DNA from: XBB1006 sp051877515
GTDB taxonomy: Bacteria > Bacillota > Clostridia > Lachnospirales > Lachnospiraceae
DNA length: 64,000 bases
Reading direction: 5' to 3'
Assembly (NCBI GenBank): GCA_051877515.1
Contig: JBJEIY010000002.1
Location: forward strand, 1 to 64,000
A program made the position numbers and the translations under genes. Positions 33,370-42,796 of the stretch are shown piece after piece. Under the pieces are notes generated by a model. That model saw nothing but the letters and a program-made list of their open reading frames with translations, was not told where the DNA came from and did no database searches. Each line of letters starts with the position of its first letter. The first letter of the stretch is position 1.

Positions 33370-35361
33370 TTACTCTTCTTCAAATATCTCTTCTGTCTCT
33401 TCACTGTCTGCTGCCTCATCCGGCTGCACAGTCTCCCCTTTTTCTTCACGGAAGATTTTCATAAACTCTTTTCCTGTTATGGTTTCCTTCTCGTATAAGA
33501 ATCCCGCGATCTTATCTAAGATCTCCCGGTTTTCCTTAAGGAGTTCAAAAGCTTCATCGTAACTTCTTTTCAGAAGTTCTTTTACTTCCACATCGATCTC
33601 TGCTGCTGTGGCTTCTCCGCAGTTCATGGTAGCCCGTCCGTCCAGGTACTTGCTTTCCACAGACTCTAAACTCATGAGTCCAAATTTCTCACTCATTCCG
33701 TACTGGGTGATCATGGCTCTGGCAATATTGGTGGCCTGCTCAATATCATTGGAAGCGCCGGTGGTCACAGAATCAAAAACCAGTTCCTCCGCTGCACGGC
33801 CTGCCATAAAAGTAACCAGACGGGCATTGAGTTCTGCCTTGGTCATAAGGTATTTTTCCTCTTCCGGGGTCTGCATTACATAACCCAGCGCACCCTTGGT
33901 CCGGGGCACAATGGTGATCTTCTGGACCGGCTCCGCATCCTTTTGCAGTGCGGTTACCAAAGCATGCCCTACTTCATGATATGCCACGATCTTTTTCTCC
34001 TTGGCATTCATAATGCGGTCTTTCTTCTCTTTTCCCGCAATGACTACCTCTACTGATTCCAGAAGGTCTGCCTGCGTCACGAATTTCCGTCCGTGTTTTA
34101 CCGCATTGATGGCTGCTTCATTGATCATGTTGGCAAGATCCGATCCAACTGCCCCACTGGTAGCCAGCGCAATGGCCTCCAGATCCACCGTATCATCCAT
34201 CAGCACGTTCTTGGAGTGCACTTTCAGGGTATCGATCCTTCCCTTCAGATCCGGTTTATCCACAATGATCCGGCGGTCAAAACGGCCCGGTCTTAACAGG
34301 GCTTTATCCAGCACCTCCGGCCGGTTGGTAGCCGCTAAGATCAGAAGACCTTTGGAGGTATCAAAACCATCCATTTCCGCTAACAACTGATTTAACGTCT
34401 GTTCCCGTTCATCGTTGCCGCCTCCGTATCTGGAATCACGACTCTTACCGATGGCATCAATCTCATCAATAAATATAATACAGGGGGCCTGTTTGTTCGC
34501 TTCCTGGAATAAATCCCGGACTCTCTTGGCTCCCATACCCACAAACATTTCCACAAAATCCGATCCTGCAATGGAGAAAAACGGTACCTTGGCCTCTCCC
34601 GCCACGGCTTTGGCAAGCAATGTTTTACCGGTTCCGGGAGGTCCTACCAAAAGCGCTCCTTTGGGCAGTTTTGCTCCAATCTCAGAGTACTTCTTGGGGT
34701 TATGAAGGAAATCCACCACTTCCTGCAAAGATTCCTTCGCCTCTTCCTGTCCTGCCACATCTGCAAAGGTAACACCTGTAGATTTCTCCACATATACTTT
34801 GGCATTGCTTTTGCTCATACCCATCGGGCCGCTGCCCATCCGTTTCATCAGAGAGCTTGCCAGCCATACCATCAGTACAATGGGCAGCACCAGGCTCAAA
34901 AAGCTGTATATATAATTCGCCGTATCCTCCGGAATGTCTGCTACGATCTCTACGTTATGCTCTTTTAACAGCGGGATCAATTCCTCATCATTGATGAGTC
35001 CCGTTTCGTAGCGGTAGCTGCTTTCGGACTCGGTCAGTCCGAAAAGATCCTGCCCGGCATCGGAAGTATTTCCTTCTTTGTCTTTGACACTCTTGGGTGT
35101 AATGTTGATCTGCCGCGTGGTAAACTCCACCGACTTTACTTCATCGTTCTTAACCATCTCCAAAAACTCAGAGTAGGAGATTTCCTTCGTGGAATATCCC
35201 ATAAACCGGCTCTGGATCATGGTCACAACAAACAGCACAACCAGTCCCATGGTTAGAAGTGAGAACAGGGAACGGCCGTTTTTCTTGTTGTTTCCGTTTT
35301 GATTATTCTGATCGGAATTCCCATTGGGATTCCTGTTATTTCCCGATTGTCTGTTATCCAT
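33370..35361 (-). CDS. ftsH: ATP-dependent zinc metalloprotease FtsH
   Basis: A 663-residue membrane AAA+ protease for quality control and regulated turnover. A Gln/Asn-rich start precedes transmembrane helix 1 (SLLTMGLVVLFVVTMI); an extracytoplasmic domain follows and helix 2 lies near residue 150. AAA+ motifs are GPPGTGKTLLAKA (Walker A), IIFIDEIDAIG (Walker B) and RPGRFDR (SRH arginines). HEVGHALV provides the zinc HExxH. The C-terminus is acidic. AGGAGG precedes the ATG. Confidence 0.97.
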   Translation of the reverse strand: MDNRQSGNNRNPNGNSDQNNQNGNNKKNGRSLFSLLTMGLVVLFVVTMIQSRFMGYSTKEISYSEFLEMVKNDEVKSVEFTTRQINITPKSVKDKEGNTSDAGQDLFGLTESESSYRYETGLINDEELIPLLKEHNVEIVADIPEDTANYIYSFLSLVLPIVLMVWLASSLMKRMGSGPMGMSKSNAKVYVEKSTGVTFADVAGQEEAKESLQEVVDFLHNPKKYSEIGAKLPKGALLVGPPGTGKTLLAKAVAGEAKVPFFSIAGSDFVEMFVGMGAKRVRDLFQEANKQAPCIIFIDEIDAIGKSRDSRYGGGNDEREQTLNQLLAEMDGFDTSKGLLILAATNRPEVLDKALLRPGRFDRRIIVDKPDLKGRIDTLKVHSKNVLMDDTVDLEAIALATSGAVGSDLANMINEAAINAVKHGRKFVTQADLLESVEVVIAGKEKKDRIMNAKEKKIVAYHEVGHALVTALQKDAEPVQKITIVPRTKGALGYVMQTPEEEKYLMTKAELNARLVTFMAGRAAEELVFDSVTTGASNDIEQATNIARAMITQYGMSEKFGLMSLESVESKYLDGRATMNCGEATAAEIDVEVKELLKRSYDEAFELLKENREILDKIAGFLYEKETITGKEFMKIFREEKGETVQPDEAADSEETEEIFEEE

Positions 35362-35489
35362 GTTATCCTCCTGTTATATCGACCCGTTTATAAAAACAGT
35401 CATTTCTATTATATTGTTTACGGAATATAAAATCAACGATTTGTTCCTTAAGAATTTCATAATTATCTAAAGTTTTTATAAAATATCGG

Positions 35490-35518
35490 TAGATTATTTT
35501 TTACTTTCGCGATATAAT
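35490..35518 (+). promoter_or_regulatory. Probable pyrG promoter
   Basis: TATAAT at 35513-35518 with a weak -35 (TAGATT) at 17 bases, 75 bases before the CTP synthase ATG. Confidence 0.4.
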
Positions 35519-35593
35519 AAATTGGTTGTTTGTTATTAAGAATAAGATTCATGAAATGATATACACTAAGGATTTGCATAAGGAGGAAACAAT

Positions 35594-37198
35594 ATGCCAG
35601 TAAAATATGTCTTTGTCACCGGCGGTGTGGTATCCGGACTCGGAAAGGGAATCACGGCTGCATCTCTGGGTCGTCTGCTGAAAGCCCGGGGATTTCGGGT
35701 TACCATGCAGAAATTCGATCCCTACATCAACATTGATCCCGGAACCATGAACCCTGTCCAGCACGGTGAGGTGTTCGTTACCGATGACGGAGCAGAAACC
35801 GATCTGGATCTTGGTCACTATGAGCGTTTTATTGATGAGAATCTGACCAAAAATTCCAATGTGACCACCGGAAAGATCTACTGGTCTGTATTGCAAAAAG
35901 AGCGCAGGGGAGATTTTGGCGGAGGCACCGTTCAGGTCATTCCTCATATTACCAATGAGATCAAGAGTCGTTTTTACCGCAATTTTTCCACGGACGAAAC
36001 GGAAATTGCCATTATCGAGGTAGGCGGTACCGTGGGTGATATCGAAAGCCAGCCTTATCTGGAATCCATTCGTCAGTTCCAGCATGAGGTAGGAAAAGAA
36101 AACGTGATCCTGATCCATGTAACCTTGATCCCCTACATCAAAGCCTCCGGTGAATTAAAGACCAAGCCTACCCAGGCCAGTGTAAAAGAACTGCAGGGAA
36201 TGGGAATCCAGCCGGATATCATTGTATGCCGTTCCGAGCTGCCGTTGGATCAGGGCTTAAAGGATAAGATTGCCCTGTTCTGTAATGTGCCAAGTAATCA
36301 TGTACTGCAGAATCTGGATGTGGAATACCTGTATGAAGCACCTCTTGCCATGGAAAAAGAGAACCTGGCTCAGGTTGCCTGCGAGTGTCTGCATTTAGAC
36401 TGCCCGAAACCGGACTTAAAAGACTGGGAAGATATGGTACAGGCTCTGCGTACTCCAAACAAAGAGGTGACCATTGCCCTGGTAGGAAAATATATCCAGC
36501 TTCATGATGCTTACATTTCCGTTGTAGAAGCATTAAAGCATGGCGGAATTGCAGAGCGTGCAACCGTAAATATCAAATGGATCGACTCCGAAACCCTGAC
36601 CCCGGAAAATGCAGAAGAACTTCTGGGCGATGCACAGGGTATCCTGGTTCCCGGCGGATTCGGAAGCCGTGGTATCGATGGAAAGATCGTAGCCATTGAA
36701 TATGCAAGAACCCGTAAAATCCCCTTCCTTGGTCTTTGCCTCGGAATGCAGTTATCCATTGTGGAATTTGCCCGTCATGTGTGCGGTTATAATGATGCAC
36801 ACAGCATTGAATTAGATCCTTCCACCACCCATCCGGTGATCGCCTTAATGCCGGATCAGGAAGGTGTGGACGACATCGGCGGAACCCTGCGGTTAGGTTC
36901 TTATCCCTGTGTTCTGGATAAAACCAGCTTAGCTTATAAATTGTATGGTGCAGAAACCATCCACGAGCGTCATCGTCACCGCTACGAAGTGAACAATGAT
37001 TTCCGCAGCACGTTAACGGAGCATGGCATGAAACTTTCCGGTCTGTCTCCGGACGGAAGGATCGTGGAAATGATAGAAATTCCGGACCACCCATGGTTCG
37101 TTGCAACCCAGGCACATCCGGAATTAAAATCAAGACCAAACCGTCCGCATCCGTTATTCAAAGGATTTGTGGAAGCATCCATCAAGTGTAACCGTTAA
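35594..37198 (+). CDS. pyrG: CTP synthase
   Basis: A 534-residue glutamine amidotransferase-type enzyme converting UTP to CTP. The synthase domain opens with KYVFVTGGVVSGLGKGITAASLG and has DPYINIDPGTMNP and QVIPHITNEIK. The class I GATase domain has VPGGFGSRG, PFLGLCLGMQ (nucleophile Cys) and the C-terminal HPE triad (ATQAHPELKS). Full length. AAGGAGG is 7 bases before the ATG. I did not see the G-rich pyrG attenuator found in Bacillus. Confidence 0.97.
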   Translation: MPVKYVFVTGGVVSGLGKGITAASLGRLLKARGFRVTMQKFDPYINIDPGTMNPVQHGEVFVTDDGAETDLDLGHYERFIDENLTKNSNVTTGKIYWSVLQKERRGDFGGGTVQVIPHITNEIKSRFYRNFSTDETEIAIIEVGGTVGDIESQPYLESIRQFQHEVGKENVILIHVTLIPYIKASGELKTKPTQASVKELQGMGIQPDIIVCRSELPLDQGLKDKIALFCNVPSNHVLQNLDVEYLYEAPLAMEKENLAQVACECLHLDCPKPDLKDWEDMVQALRTPNKEVTIALVGKYIQLHDAYISVVEALKHGGIAERATVNIKWIDSETLTPENAEELLGDAQGILVPGGFGSRGIDGKIVAIEYARTRKIPFLGLCLGMQLSIVEFARHVCGYNDAHSIELDPSTTHPVIALMPDQEGVDDIGGTLRLGSYPCVLDKTSLAYKLYGAETIHERHRHRYEVNNDFRSTLTEHGMKLSGLSPDGRIVEMIEIPDHPWFVATQAHPELKSRPNRPHPLFKGFVEASIKCNR

Positions 37199-37243
37199 AG
37201 CAGCGACTGCACAGCAGTCTGTGTTGCGGCCCGGAGCTGCAAC

Positions 37244-38227
37244 TTACAGTTGTTTTAACAGATTCGTTAGATAGTCTTTATATTGTTGCCTCACCCAGTC
37301 GGGTGAGGCAATTTGTATTTTATTGTCCAATGCCGCCAGCCAGCCGAAGAACTGCGGACTGACTTTCACAGGGATCCTGGCTTCAAACCGGTCTCCTTCC
37401 AGAGGGCGGATCATGATATCTTTTCCGAACCGGTCAATGAGGATTCCCACCATGGATTCCTGTCCGGTAACGGAGATCATGGTCTCCTCTCCTGCAAACA
37501 TTCCGAAAGTGGATTTGCAGAAAGCGGCCATGTCAAAGCTTTCCATTTCTTTGCGTCCTTCCCGTTTTTTGTCGGATTCATCAATGTTTTTCATCTTATC
37601 CACCCGGTAGTGCTTCATCAGTTTTGCCTCCGGATCATAGCCCAGCAGGTAATAATTCTCATCATCCCAGATCAGGGCCCAGGGACTGATGTGATACAGC
37701 TCCCCATTTTTGCGGGGCACGAATTCTTTCTTTACATTCCACTCATAATAACAGAAGGAAATCTGTTTATCCTGGGCAATGGCATGATGGATCACGTCTA
37801 CATTGTAAAAAATATTTTCATTGGTGGTTTTGGACCGGTTGGCCACCACCACATCACGGGACAATTGTTTTGCGGCATACTGACTGGTCTGCTTTTCCAG
37901 CTTTTCAATAAGCTGGCGGGATTTCTTCTCTGTGATGAATTTCGCCGCCTGCACCACATCCACCAACATTTTGAGCTCCGGCAGTTCAAACTCCCGGTCT
38001 GCCACATAATACTCATTGGAACGCCCGCTGATCTTCATAATATCCAGACCCACATCCTCCAGCGCCTCAATGTCCTGGTAGATACTTTTTCGCTCCGCAC
38101 TGATCCCTCTTTTGGCCAGTTCATCAATGAGCTTCTGGGTATTCATGGGATGCTCTTCGTCGGTTTTCTCCAACAGGATCTCCCTTAAGGTAATGAGCTT
38201 TAATTTCTGGTTCTCCGATCTTGCCAT
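37244..38227 (-). CDS. HTH/WYL-domain transcriptional regulator
   Basis: A 327-residue regulator with an N-terminal winged helix (TQKLIDELAKRGISAERKSIYQDI) and a WYL domain (YHISPWALIWDDENYYLLGYD; the W-x-L variant of WYL) followed by a C-terminal WCX-like part. WYL domains sense ligands such as nucleic acids or nucleotides. It is divergent from the DegV gene across 141 bases that contain two inverted repeats, so it may control that gene and itself. Confidence 0.88.
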   Translation of the reverse strand: MARSENQKLKLITLREILLEKTDEEHPMNTQKLIDELAKRGISAERKSIYQDIEALEDVGLDIMKISGRSNEYYVADREFELPELKMLVDVVQAAKFITEKKSRQLIEKLEKQTSQYAAKQLSRDVVVANRSKTTNENIFYNVDVIHHAIAQDKQISFCYYEWNVKKEFVPRKNGELYHISPWALIWDDENYYLLGYDPEAKLMKHYRVDKMKNIDESDKKREGRKEMESFDMAAFCKSTFGMFAGEETMISVTGQESMVGILIDRFGKDIMIRPLEGDRFEARIPVKVSPQFFGWLAALDNKIQIASPDWVRQQYKDYLTNLLKQL

Positions 38228-38295
38228 GGCGTTTCCTCCCTGCTTTTTGTATTTTCACTGTATCATATTTTTCAATCCGGTTCAATCAGGCCACC

Positions 38296-38345
38296 GTAAT
38301 ACTTCAAAATTACATCTTGTAGTTTTCAATACTACATGATATAAT
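38296..38345 (+). promoter_or_regulatory. degV promoter with two inverted repeats
   Basis: TTGTAG (38317-38322), a 17-base spacer and TATAAT (38340-38345) read toward the DegV gene. TGTAGT-n7-ACTACA (38318-38336) fills the space between -35 and -10, and a related repeat GTAAT-n8-ATTAC (38296-38313) lies about two helical turns upstream. Both are good operator candidates, probably for the adjacent WYL regulator (inference). Confidence 0.65.
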
Positions 38346-38368
38346 ATTGGCGGTAAGGAGATTAACAT

Positions 38369-39268
38369 ATGATTAGACTATTAAGTGATAGTGCCTGCGA
38401 CCTGTCTTTGGATTATGCCGCAGCGCACAAGGTGGAATTGATCCCTCTGTATGTTACCTTTGACGGAGAGACCTATTACAAAGATAAATTGGAAGTAGAT
38501 CGGGATGAATTCTATCATCAGATGGTAGATTTGGGTGCTTTTCCCATGTCCTCCCTTCCTTCTGTGGAGGACTATTACAATAAATTTGAAGAAGTGGTGA
38601 AAGCCGGAGACAGTGCCATCTGCATTACCATCACCAATACCTTAAGCGGTTCTTTTGGTTCTGCCCATACCGCCTATGAAATGATCATGGAGGAGTATCC
38701 TGACGCGCAGATCGCGGTATATGACTCTCTTCAGGATACCGTTTCCCAGGCTCTGGTATTGGAAGAAATGATCCGTATGCGGGATGACGGTCTGAGCTTT
38801 GAGCAGATGAATGAGAAGATGCCTGCCCTTGTTGACAGTGGTGTGATCGTTTTCACCGTAGGCTCTCTGGAATACCTTCGCAAAGGCGGTCGTATCGGCA
38901 AACTTGCCACAACCGCTGCCGGTAAACTGAATCTGCGCCCACTCCTTATCCTGGAACACGGAAAACTGGGGATTGGCGGTATCAGTCGTACCAGAAAACG
39001 TTCCATCGATGATGTGATCAACTATACGGAGAAATATTTTTCCTCACCGGAACACGATGTGAAGGACTATTTATTCCATGTCGGACACGGTCACAACCGG
39101 GAAGAAGGAAATGAATTCCGTTCCATGATCTGTGAGCGCCTCGGCATTCAGTTAGAGGAGCAGAAAGAGAACGCAGAGCTCACCGGAGAAATAGGGGCTA
39201 TCACAGCCGTTCACACCGGACCCCATGCATTGGGAATCGGCTTTGTAAAAAAATACGAACTTCTGTAG
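38369..39268 (+). CDS. DegV family fatty-acid-binding protein
   Basis: A 299-residue FakB/DegV-type protein, which presents a fatty acid to the FakA kinase. IRLLSDSACDLS starts the first domain; ITITNTLSGSFGSA and YDSLQDTVSQALVLEEM line the lipid pocket; LEYLRKGGRIGK is the conserved YL-x-KGGRI motif; the end HTGPHALGIGFVKK contains the HTGPG-like loop. AAGGAG precedes the ATG. Confidence 0.93.
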   Translation: MIRLLSDSACDLSLDYAAAHKVELIPLYVTFDGETYYKDKLEVDRDEFYHQMVDLGAFPMSSLPSVEDYYNKFEEVVKAGDSAICITITNTLSGSFGSAHTAYEMIMEEYPDAQIAVYDSLQDTVSQALVLEEMIRMRDDGLSFEQMNEKMPALVDSGVIVFTVGSLEYLRKGGRIGKLATTAAGKLNLRPLLILEHGKLGIGGISRTRKRSIDDVINYTEKYFSSPEHDVKDYLFHVGHGHNREEGNEFRSMICERLGIQLEEQKENAELTGEIGAITAVHTGPHALGIGFVKKYELL

Positions 39269-39280
39269 TCTATGCAAAAA

Positions 39281-39334
39281 GACGCCGGGGCAGCATCCTC
39301 ACACTTACACACTCGCTGCTCCGGCGTTTCTTTA
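39281..39334. terminator. Bidirectional terminator
   Basis: GACGCCGGGGCAGC pairs with GCTGCTCCGGCGTTTC; a T-rich tail is present on the plus strand and an A tract on the left serves the minus strand. It separates the DegV gene from the convergent small gene. Confidence 0.8.
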
Positions 39335-39562
39335 TTCCTCAAATTCTACGGTTACATAGTATCCGGACTCCGTCTCTCTTACATCCTTCACGGTTCCCTT
39401 TCTGGATTTCAACCGTTCACTCTGGGAAAAATTACCTGACATGGCATAGGATCTGCCCAGAGTATAATAATAGGACGTTGGCAGCTTGCCTTCCGCTACC
39501 TCCAGCACATCGCCGGGCTTGCACAATCCCGGACGTTCCATTTTGAATTCCATTTCACGCAT
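39332..39562 (-). CDS. Small conserved protein
   Basis: A 76-residue protein, predicted as a small beta barrel-like fold, with GDVLEVAEGKLP and a C-terminal GTVKDVRETESGYYVTVEFEE strand pair. No known domain is recognised. AAGGAA precedes the ATG. It is followed closely by the terminator and preceded by another small gene on the same strand. Confidence 0.6.
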   Translation of the reverse strand: MREMEFKMERPGLCKPGDVLEVAEGKLPTSYYYTLGRSYAMSGNFSQSERLKSRKGTVKDVRETESGYYVTVEFEE

Positions 39563-39580
39563 ACTGTATTCCTTCCACTT

Positions 39581-39763
39581 CTACATCTGTTTTCGAACGA
39601 TCTTGTATTCGTCCCCGCCCTGGAAATACGGGCAGGCTTTATGTTCACGGCTCATATAACGGGCCAGATCATCTTCATCCAGATACACCTGGCACTCATA
39701 TTCTTCCAGCTCTTCATCATAGCCGTAATTCATGCACTGATCACATTCTGTATATGCTCCCAC
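39581..39763 (-). CDS. Small Cys-containing protein (DUF6472-like)
   Basis: A predicted 60-residue acidic protein with CDQCMNYGYDEELEEYEC and CPYFQGGDEYKIVRKQM, a four-Cys pattern that probably binds metal. It resembles, from memory, a small Lachnospiraceae family (DUF6472). I choose GTG 39763 because AGGAGG is six bases upstream. In-frame ATGs at 39784 and 39832 belong to 37-base tandem repeats carrying further copies of the same ribosome site. Confidence 0.65.
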   Translation of the reverse strand: MGAYTECDQCMNYGYDEELEEYECQVYLDEDDLARYMSREHKACPYFQGGDEYKIVRKQM

Positions 39764-39847
39764 AACTGTCCTCCTGTCTGCCATGAAGCCGTCACCCCAC
39801 AGCTGTCCTCCTGTCTGCCATGGGGCCGTCACCCCACAGCTGTCCTC
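39759..39847. repeat. 37-bp tandem repeat containing ribosome binding sites
   Basis: Two full units and a partial third with period 37 (starts at 39759, 39796 and 39833). On the minus strand each full unit carries ATGGCAGACAGGAGGACAG, so the ribosome site of the downstream gene is duplicated. Confidence 0.85.
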
Positions 39848-39881
39848 TTTGCCGGGTCGCAGGTTTCCGGAACCTGACCGT

Positions 39882-40211
39882 CTACAACATCCCCATGAGA
39901 TTCATCACATACTCTGCTACAAACACCACCGTACAGGAGGCCAGAGCCACCGTAAGCAGATCTTTTTTCCGAAGGGCCAGTATCAGTGCTGCTACCAGAC
40001 CACAGGCCGCTGAGAGAATGGATGAAGTTGCATACAGGATGGCCGGAAAGGTCATAGCCGAAAGCACCGCATAGGGAATATAATCCAGAAAGGCCTTGAT
40101 CCTGGGATTGGTAATCTCATGTTTCACCAGTACAAAAGGCAAAACCCGGATCAGGTAAGTTACCCCTGCCATCACCAGAAGATACAGAAAAAATACACCG
40201 GTCTGTTTCAT
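39882..40211 (-). CDS. azlD: Branched-chain amino acid exporter subunit AzlD
   Basis: A 109-residue membrane protein with about four helices; VTYLIRVLPFVLV is typical of AzlD. Together with AzlC it forms a branched-chain amino acid exporter. ATG 40211 overlaps the azlC stop (ATGA), fits the usual family length and is preferred over 40322. Confidence 0.9.
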   Translation of the reverse strand: MKQTGVFFLYLLVMAGVTYLIRVLPFVLVKHEITNPRIKAFLDYIPYAVLSAMTFPAILYATSSILSAACGLVAALILALRKKDLLTVALASCTVVFVAEYVMNLMGML

Positions 40212-40897
40212 GCCTGCACCTCCTCTGTAGCCGGAAACAGCCATGCTCCCACAAGAGATGCTGTCACGGAACAAATAATGATGGCAAATCCGGAAGACAC
40301 CCTGGAAAAGCCCGGACACCACCGGAAAATGCAGCTTAATACTACTGCAATGCCTGCTACCAACGCCACTTTTTTATCATTTTTTACCCGGGGCACCACG
40401 ACCGCAATAAACATCCCATAGATGGCAATTCCCAGTGCCGCATTCACACTTGCGGGTAAGACGCCTCCCAGCAGCGCACCCAGCAGGGTTCCCAAAGCCC
40501 ATCCCACATAGGACACACTGATGAGCCCTAAAAGATAGCTGCGGCTTACCTTATAGGTCTTACTGACAGATACTGCAAAGATCTCATCTGTAATACCAAA
40601 ACCAAAGATCCAGCGAAAAATGCCGGACACCTTCTTGTCTACATTTTGTGAAAAGCTGACTGCCATCAGCGCATACCGCAGATTGATCACCAATTGCGTT
40701 ACAGCCATTTCAATCAGACCGCCTCCCGCTACCATAATGCCCAGTCCTGCAAACTGTCCTGCAGAAGTAAAATTAGCCATGGAAATCAGCAGTGCCTGCC
40801 ACCAGTACAGACCACCGTCTACTGCCATTAATCCAAAGGTAAAGGAAACGGACAAATAACCCAGTGCAATGGGAACTCCGTCCCTCGCACCACACAT
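40208..40897 (-). CDS. azlC: Branched-chain amino acid exporter subunit AzlC
   Basis: A 229-residue membrane protein with several helices. The family pattern is seen in GVPIALGYLSVSFTFGLMA, SMANFTSAGQFAG and FGITDEIFAVS. ATG 40897 has GTGAGG six bases upstream; the in-frame GTG at 40909 is part of that ribosome site. Stop and azlD start overlap. Confidence 0.92.
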   Translation of the reverse strand: MCGARDGVPIALGYLSVSFTFGLMAVDGGLYWWQALLISMANFTSAGQFAGLGIMVAGGGLIEMAVTQLVINLRYALMAVSFSQNVDKKVSGIFRWIFGFGITDEIFAVSVSKTYKVSRSYLLGLISVSYVGWALGTLLGALLGGVLPASVNAALGIAIYGMFIAVVVPRVKNDKKVALVAGIAVVLSCIFRWCPGFSRVSSGFAIIICSVTASLVGAWLFPATEEVQA

Positions 40898-40959
40898 TAA
40901 TTGCCTCACTTTTTATTACTCCATCCTGCCGTTGCCGGCAGTTCTTCTTTTGTTATTTT

Positions 40960-41997
40960 CTAGAAATATTTCAGATTCATATCCGGGCTGCAGTCACATA
41001 AAAACTGAGCCAGCAGTTCAATACATTCTTCTATATCTTTTAAACTTCCCACTTCATCCGGATTGTGCATATAACGAAGGGGGATGGATAAAAGCGCAAA
41101 CGGCACACCTAAGCCTGTCTTGTGCATCACATCACCATCCGTACCGGTTCTGCCGTTGGCTGCCTCCCACTGCACCTTGATATCCAGTTTGTCAGCTGCC
41201 TGGGCCAGTTTCTCATTCACGAGCTTATGGATGGAAGGATTGTTACAGATGACCGGGCCTCGTCCCACCCGTACATCACCGGTAGCAGCCTCGTCTTCTC
41301 CCGGATAATCACTGGTATAAGTCACATCCACCGCAATAGCAATGTTTGGCTTCACCCGTGATGCGGCAAAATAGGCTCCGTTCATGGTAGTTTCTTCTCC
41401 TGTGGTAGAAGTAGCGTAAGCACCAATCCTGCAGCCTTTCTTTTTGGCCAACGCTACTGCCTCCATGACGATAAAAGCACCCAGACGGTCATCCAGTGCC
41501 CGGCCGGTGATCCTGTCATTCAGAAGCTCCCGGACATCCGTATCATGGGTGATGGTATCCCCTAAGGACACCACTTTCAGGGCATCCTCTTTACTTACAG
41601 CTCCGATATCAATGGTGAGATCCTTTGCCTTCATATCGCTTTTTTTACTAAGGTCACGGTTGTTCACCACAGCCCCGTAGATCACGCCGTTGCGGGTATG
41701 AACGCGAACCTTGTGTCCCGGATAACCGTTGGCATAGACGCCTCCGATGTTGGTCACTTTTAACATGCCCTCGGAGGTTACTGCAGTAACCATGAGTCCG
41801 ATCTCATCTGCATGTCCGGTAAGCAATACCTTGAACTCCTCCTGAGGATTGATCACCGCAGTCACATTGGACAGTTCATCACTGCGGACCTCATCCGCTT
41901 TGTCCTGCATATAATCATAGATCTTATGCTCCAATTCCTGCTCATTGCCGGAAACAGAAGCAGTGGTAAGCATTTCGTATAAAAACTCCTTATTCAT
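40960..41997 (-). CDS. M42 family metallopeptidase
   Basis: A 345-residue cytoplasmic dinuclear aminopeptidase. LLTGHADEIGLMV holds the first His/Asp metal motif; GRALDDRLGAFI and TTGEETTMNGA contain the bridging Asp and catalytic Glu; AVDVTYTSDYPG follows; the C-terminal IPLRYMHNPDEVGSLKDIE contains the last His. Similar proteins form tetrahedral TET-like complexes that trim peptides. GGAGAGGG precedes the ATG. Confidence 0.92.
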   Translation of the reverse strand: MNKEFLYEMLTTASVSGNEQELEHKIYDYMQDKADEVRSDELSNVTAVINPQEEFKVLLTGHADEIGLMVTAVTSEGMLKVTNIGGVYANGYPGHKVRVHTRNGVIYGAVVNNRDLSKKSDMKAKDLTIDIGAVSKEDALKVVSLGDTITHDTDVRELLNDRITGRALDDRLGAFIVMEAVALAKKKGCRIGAYATSTTGEETTMNGAYFAASRVKPNIAIAVDVTYTSDYPGEDEAATGDVRVGRGPVICNNPSIHKLVNEKLAQAADKLDIKVQWEAANGRTGTDGDVMHKTGLGVPFALLSIPLRYMHNPDEVGSLKDIEECIELLAQFLCDCSPDMNLKYF

Positions 41998-42079
41998 TTC
42001 CCTCTCCTTCTTCCTATCACCGGACCGGTCCTGTTCCCGGAACCGGTTTCCCGTACTGTCTCATTGTACTATACTTTAT

Positions 42080-42796
42080 CTAATTATTCCACACCGGGAT
42101 CGGTTTATCCAGCAACAGCTCATTTTCCGTCACCCTGCAGGTATAAGCCAACGGGATGACCCCCGCCCCGGTCACCTGCCGGAATGTATCTCCGAAGTCC
42201 TTATCCGTTGCATCATTGGGCGCCACAGCCTTCGCCTCATCCATCTGGATCACGAACATCAGATAGGTCCGGAAGCCTTCTTCCACTGCTTTTTGCAGCT
42301 CCAGCATATGCTTCACTCCCCGGAGTGTAGGTGCATCCGGAAACCGGCAAACGCCATCCTGTTCCAATGTAACTCCTTTTACCTCCATCAGATTCCGGAT
42401 GAGTCTTCCGTCCTGTCTGGTCTCAAAGTAGAAATCTATCCTGGAATTACCGTAGGTGTATTCCGGTTTTATGGTCATTATTTCTCCGAATTCACAGGTC
42501 TTAGCCAGCCACTCTCCCACCACTTTGTTGGGTGCCTGACTGTCCATATTGATAAGACGATGCTGTTTTTCGGGACGGTCATATTCCTTATAGACTGCAA
42601 TAAGATCATATTTTGTGGCCCGCTTCTCATTTAATCCGTCAGCCAGGATCACCGTGGCCCCCGGTGTCAGAAGCTCTTTGCATCGTCCGGTATTTTTCAC
42701 ATGTACTTTTTCCTCTTTTCCGTCTGCTTCCACATAAGCAATAAAACGGTTAGGGCGACTTAGAAAAGTCGCCCTTTTTGTAATCTCATATCTCAC
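42080..42796 (-). CDS. sfsA: DNA/RNA nuclease SfsA
   Basis: A 238-residue protein of the SfsA family with an OB-like N-terminal part (RPNRFIAYVEADG, VHVKNTGRCKELL) and a PD-(D/E)XK-like nuclease core (SRIDFYFETRQDGRLIRNLMEVKGVTL). DAPTLRGVKHMLEL is family-typical. The GTG start overlaps the stop of the protease gene by one base, with AAGGT upstream. Confidence 0.93.
   Translation of the reverse strand: MRYEITKRATFLSRPNRFIAYVEADGKEEKVHVKNTGRCKELLTPGATVILADGLNEKRATKYDLIAVYKEYDRPEKQHRLINMDSQAPNKVVGEWLAKTCEFGEIMTIKPEYTYGNSRIDFYFETRQDGRLIRNLMEVKGVTLEQDGVCRFPDAPTLRGVKHMLELQKAVEEGFRTYLMFVIQMDEAKAVAPNDATDKDFGDTFRQVTGAGVIPLAYTCRVTENELLLDKPIPVWNN

Noticed and set aside
39759..39847. Possible CRISPR array
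   Set aside because: Units are contiguous 37-base tandem copies without spacers, and only two are complete. No cas genes occur in the window.
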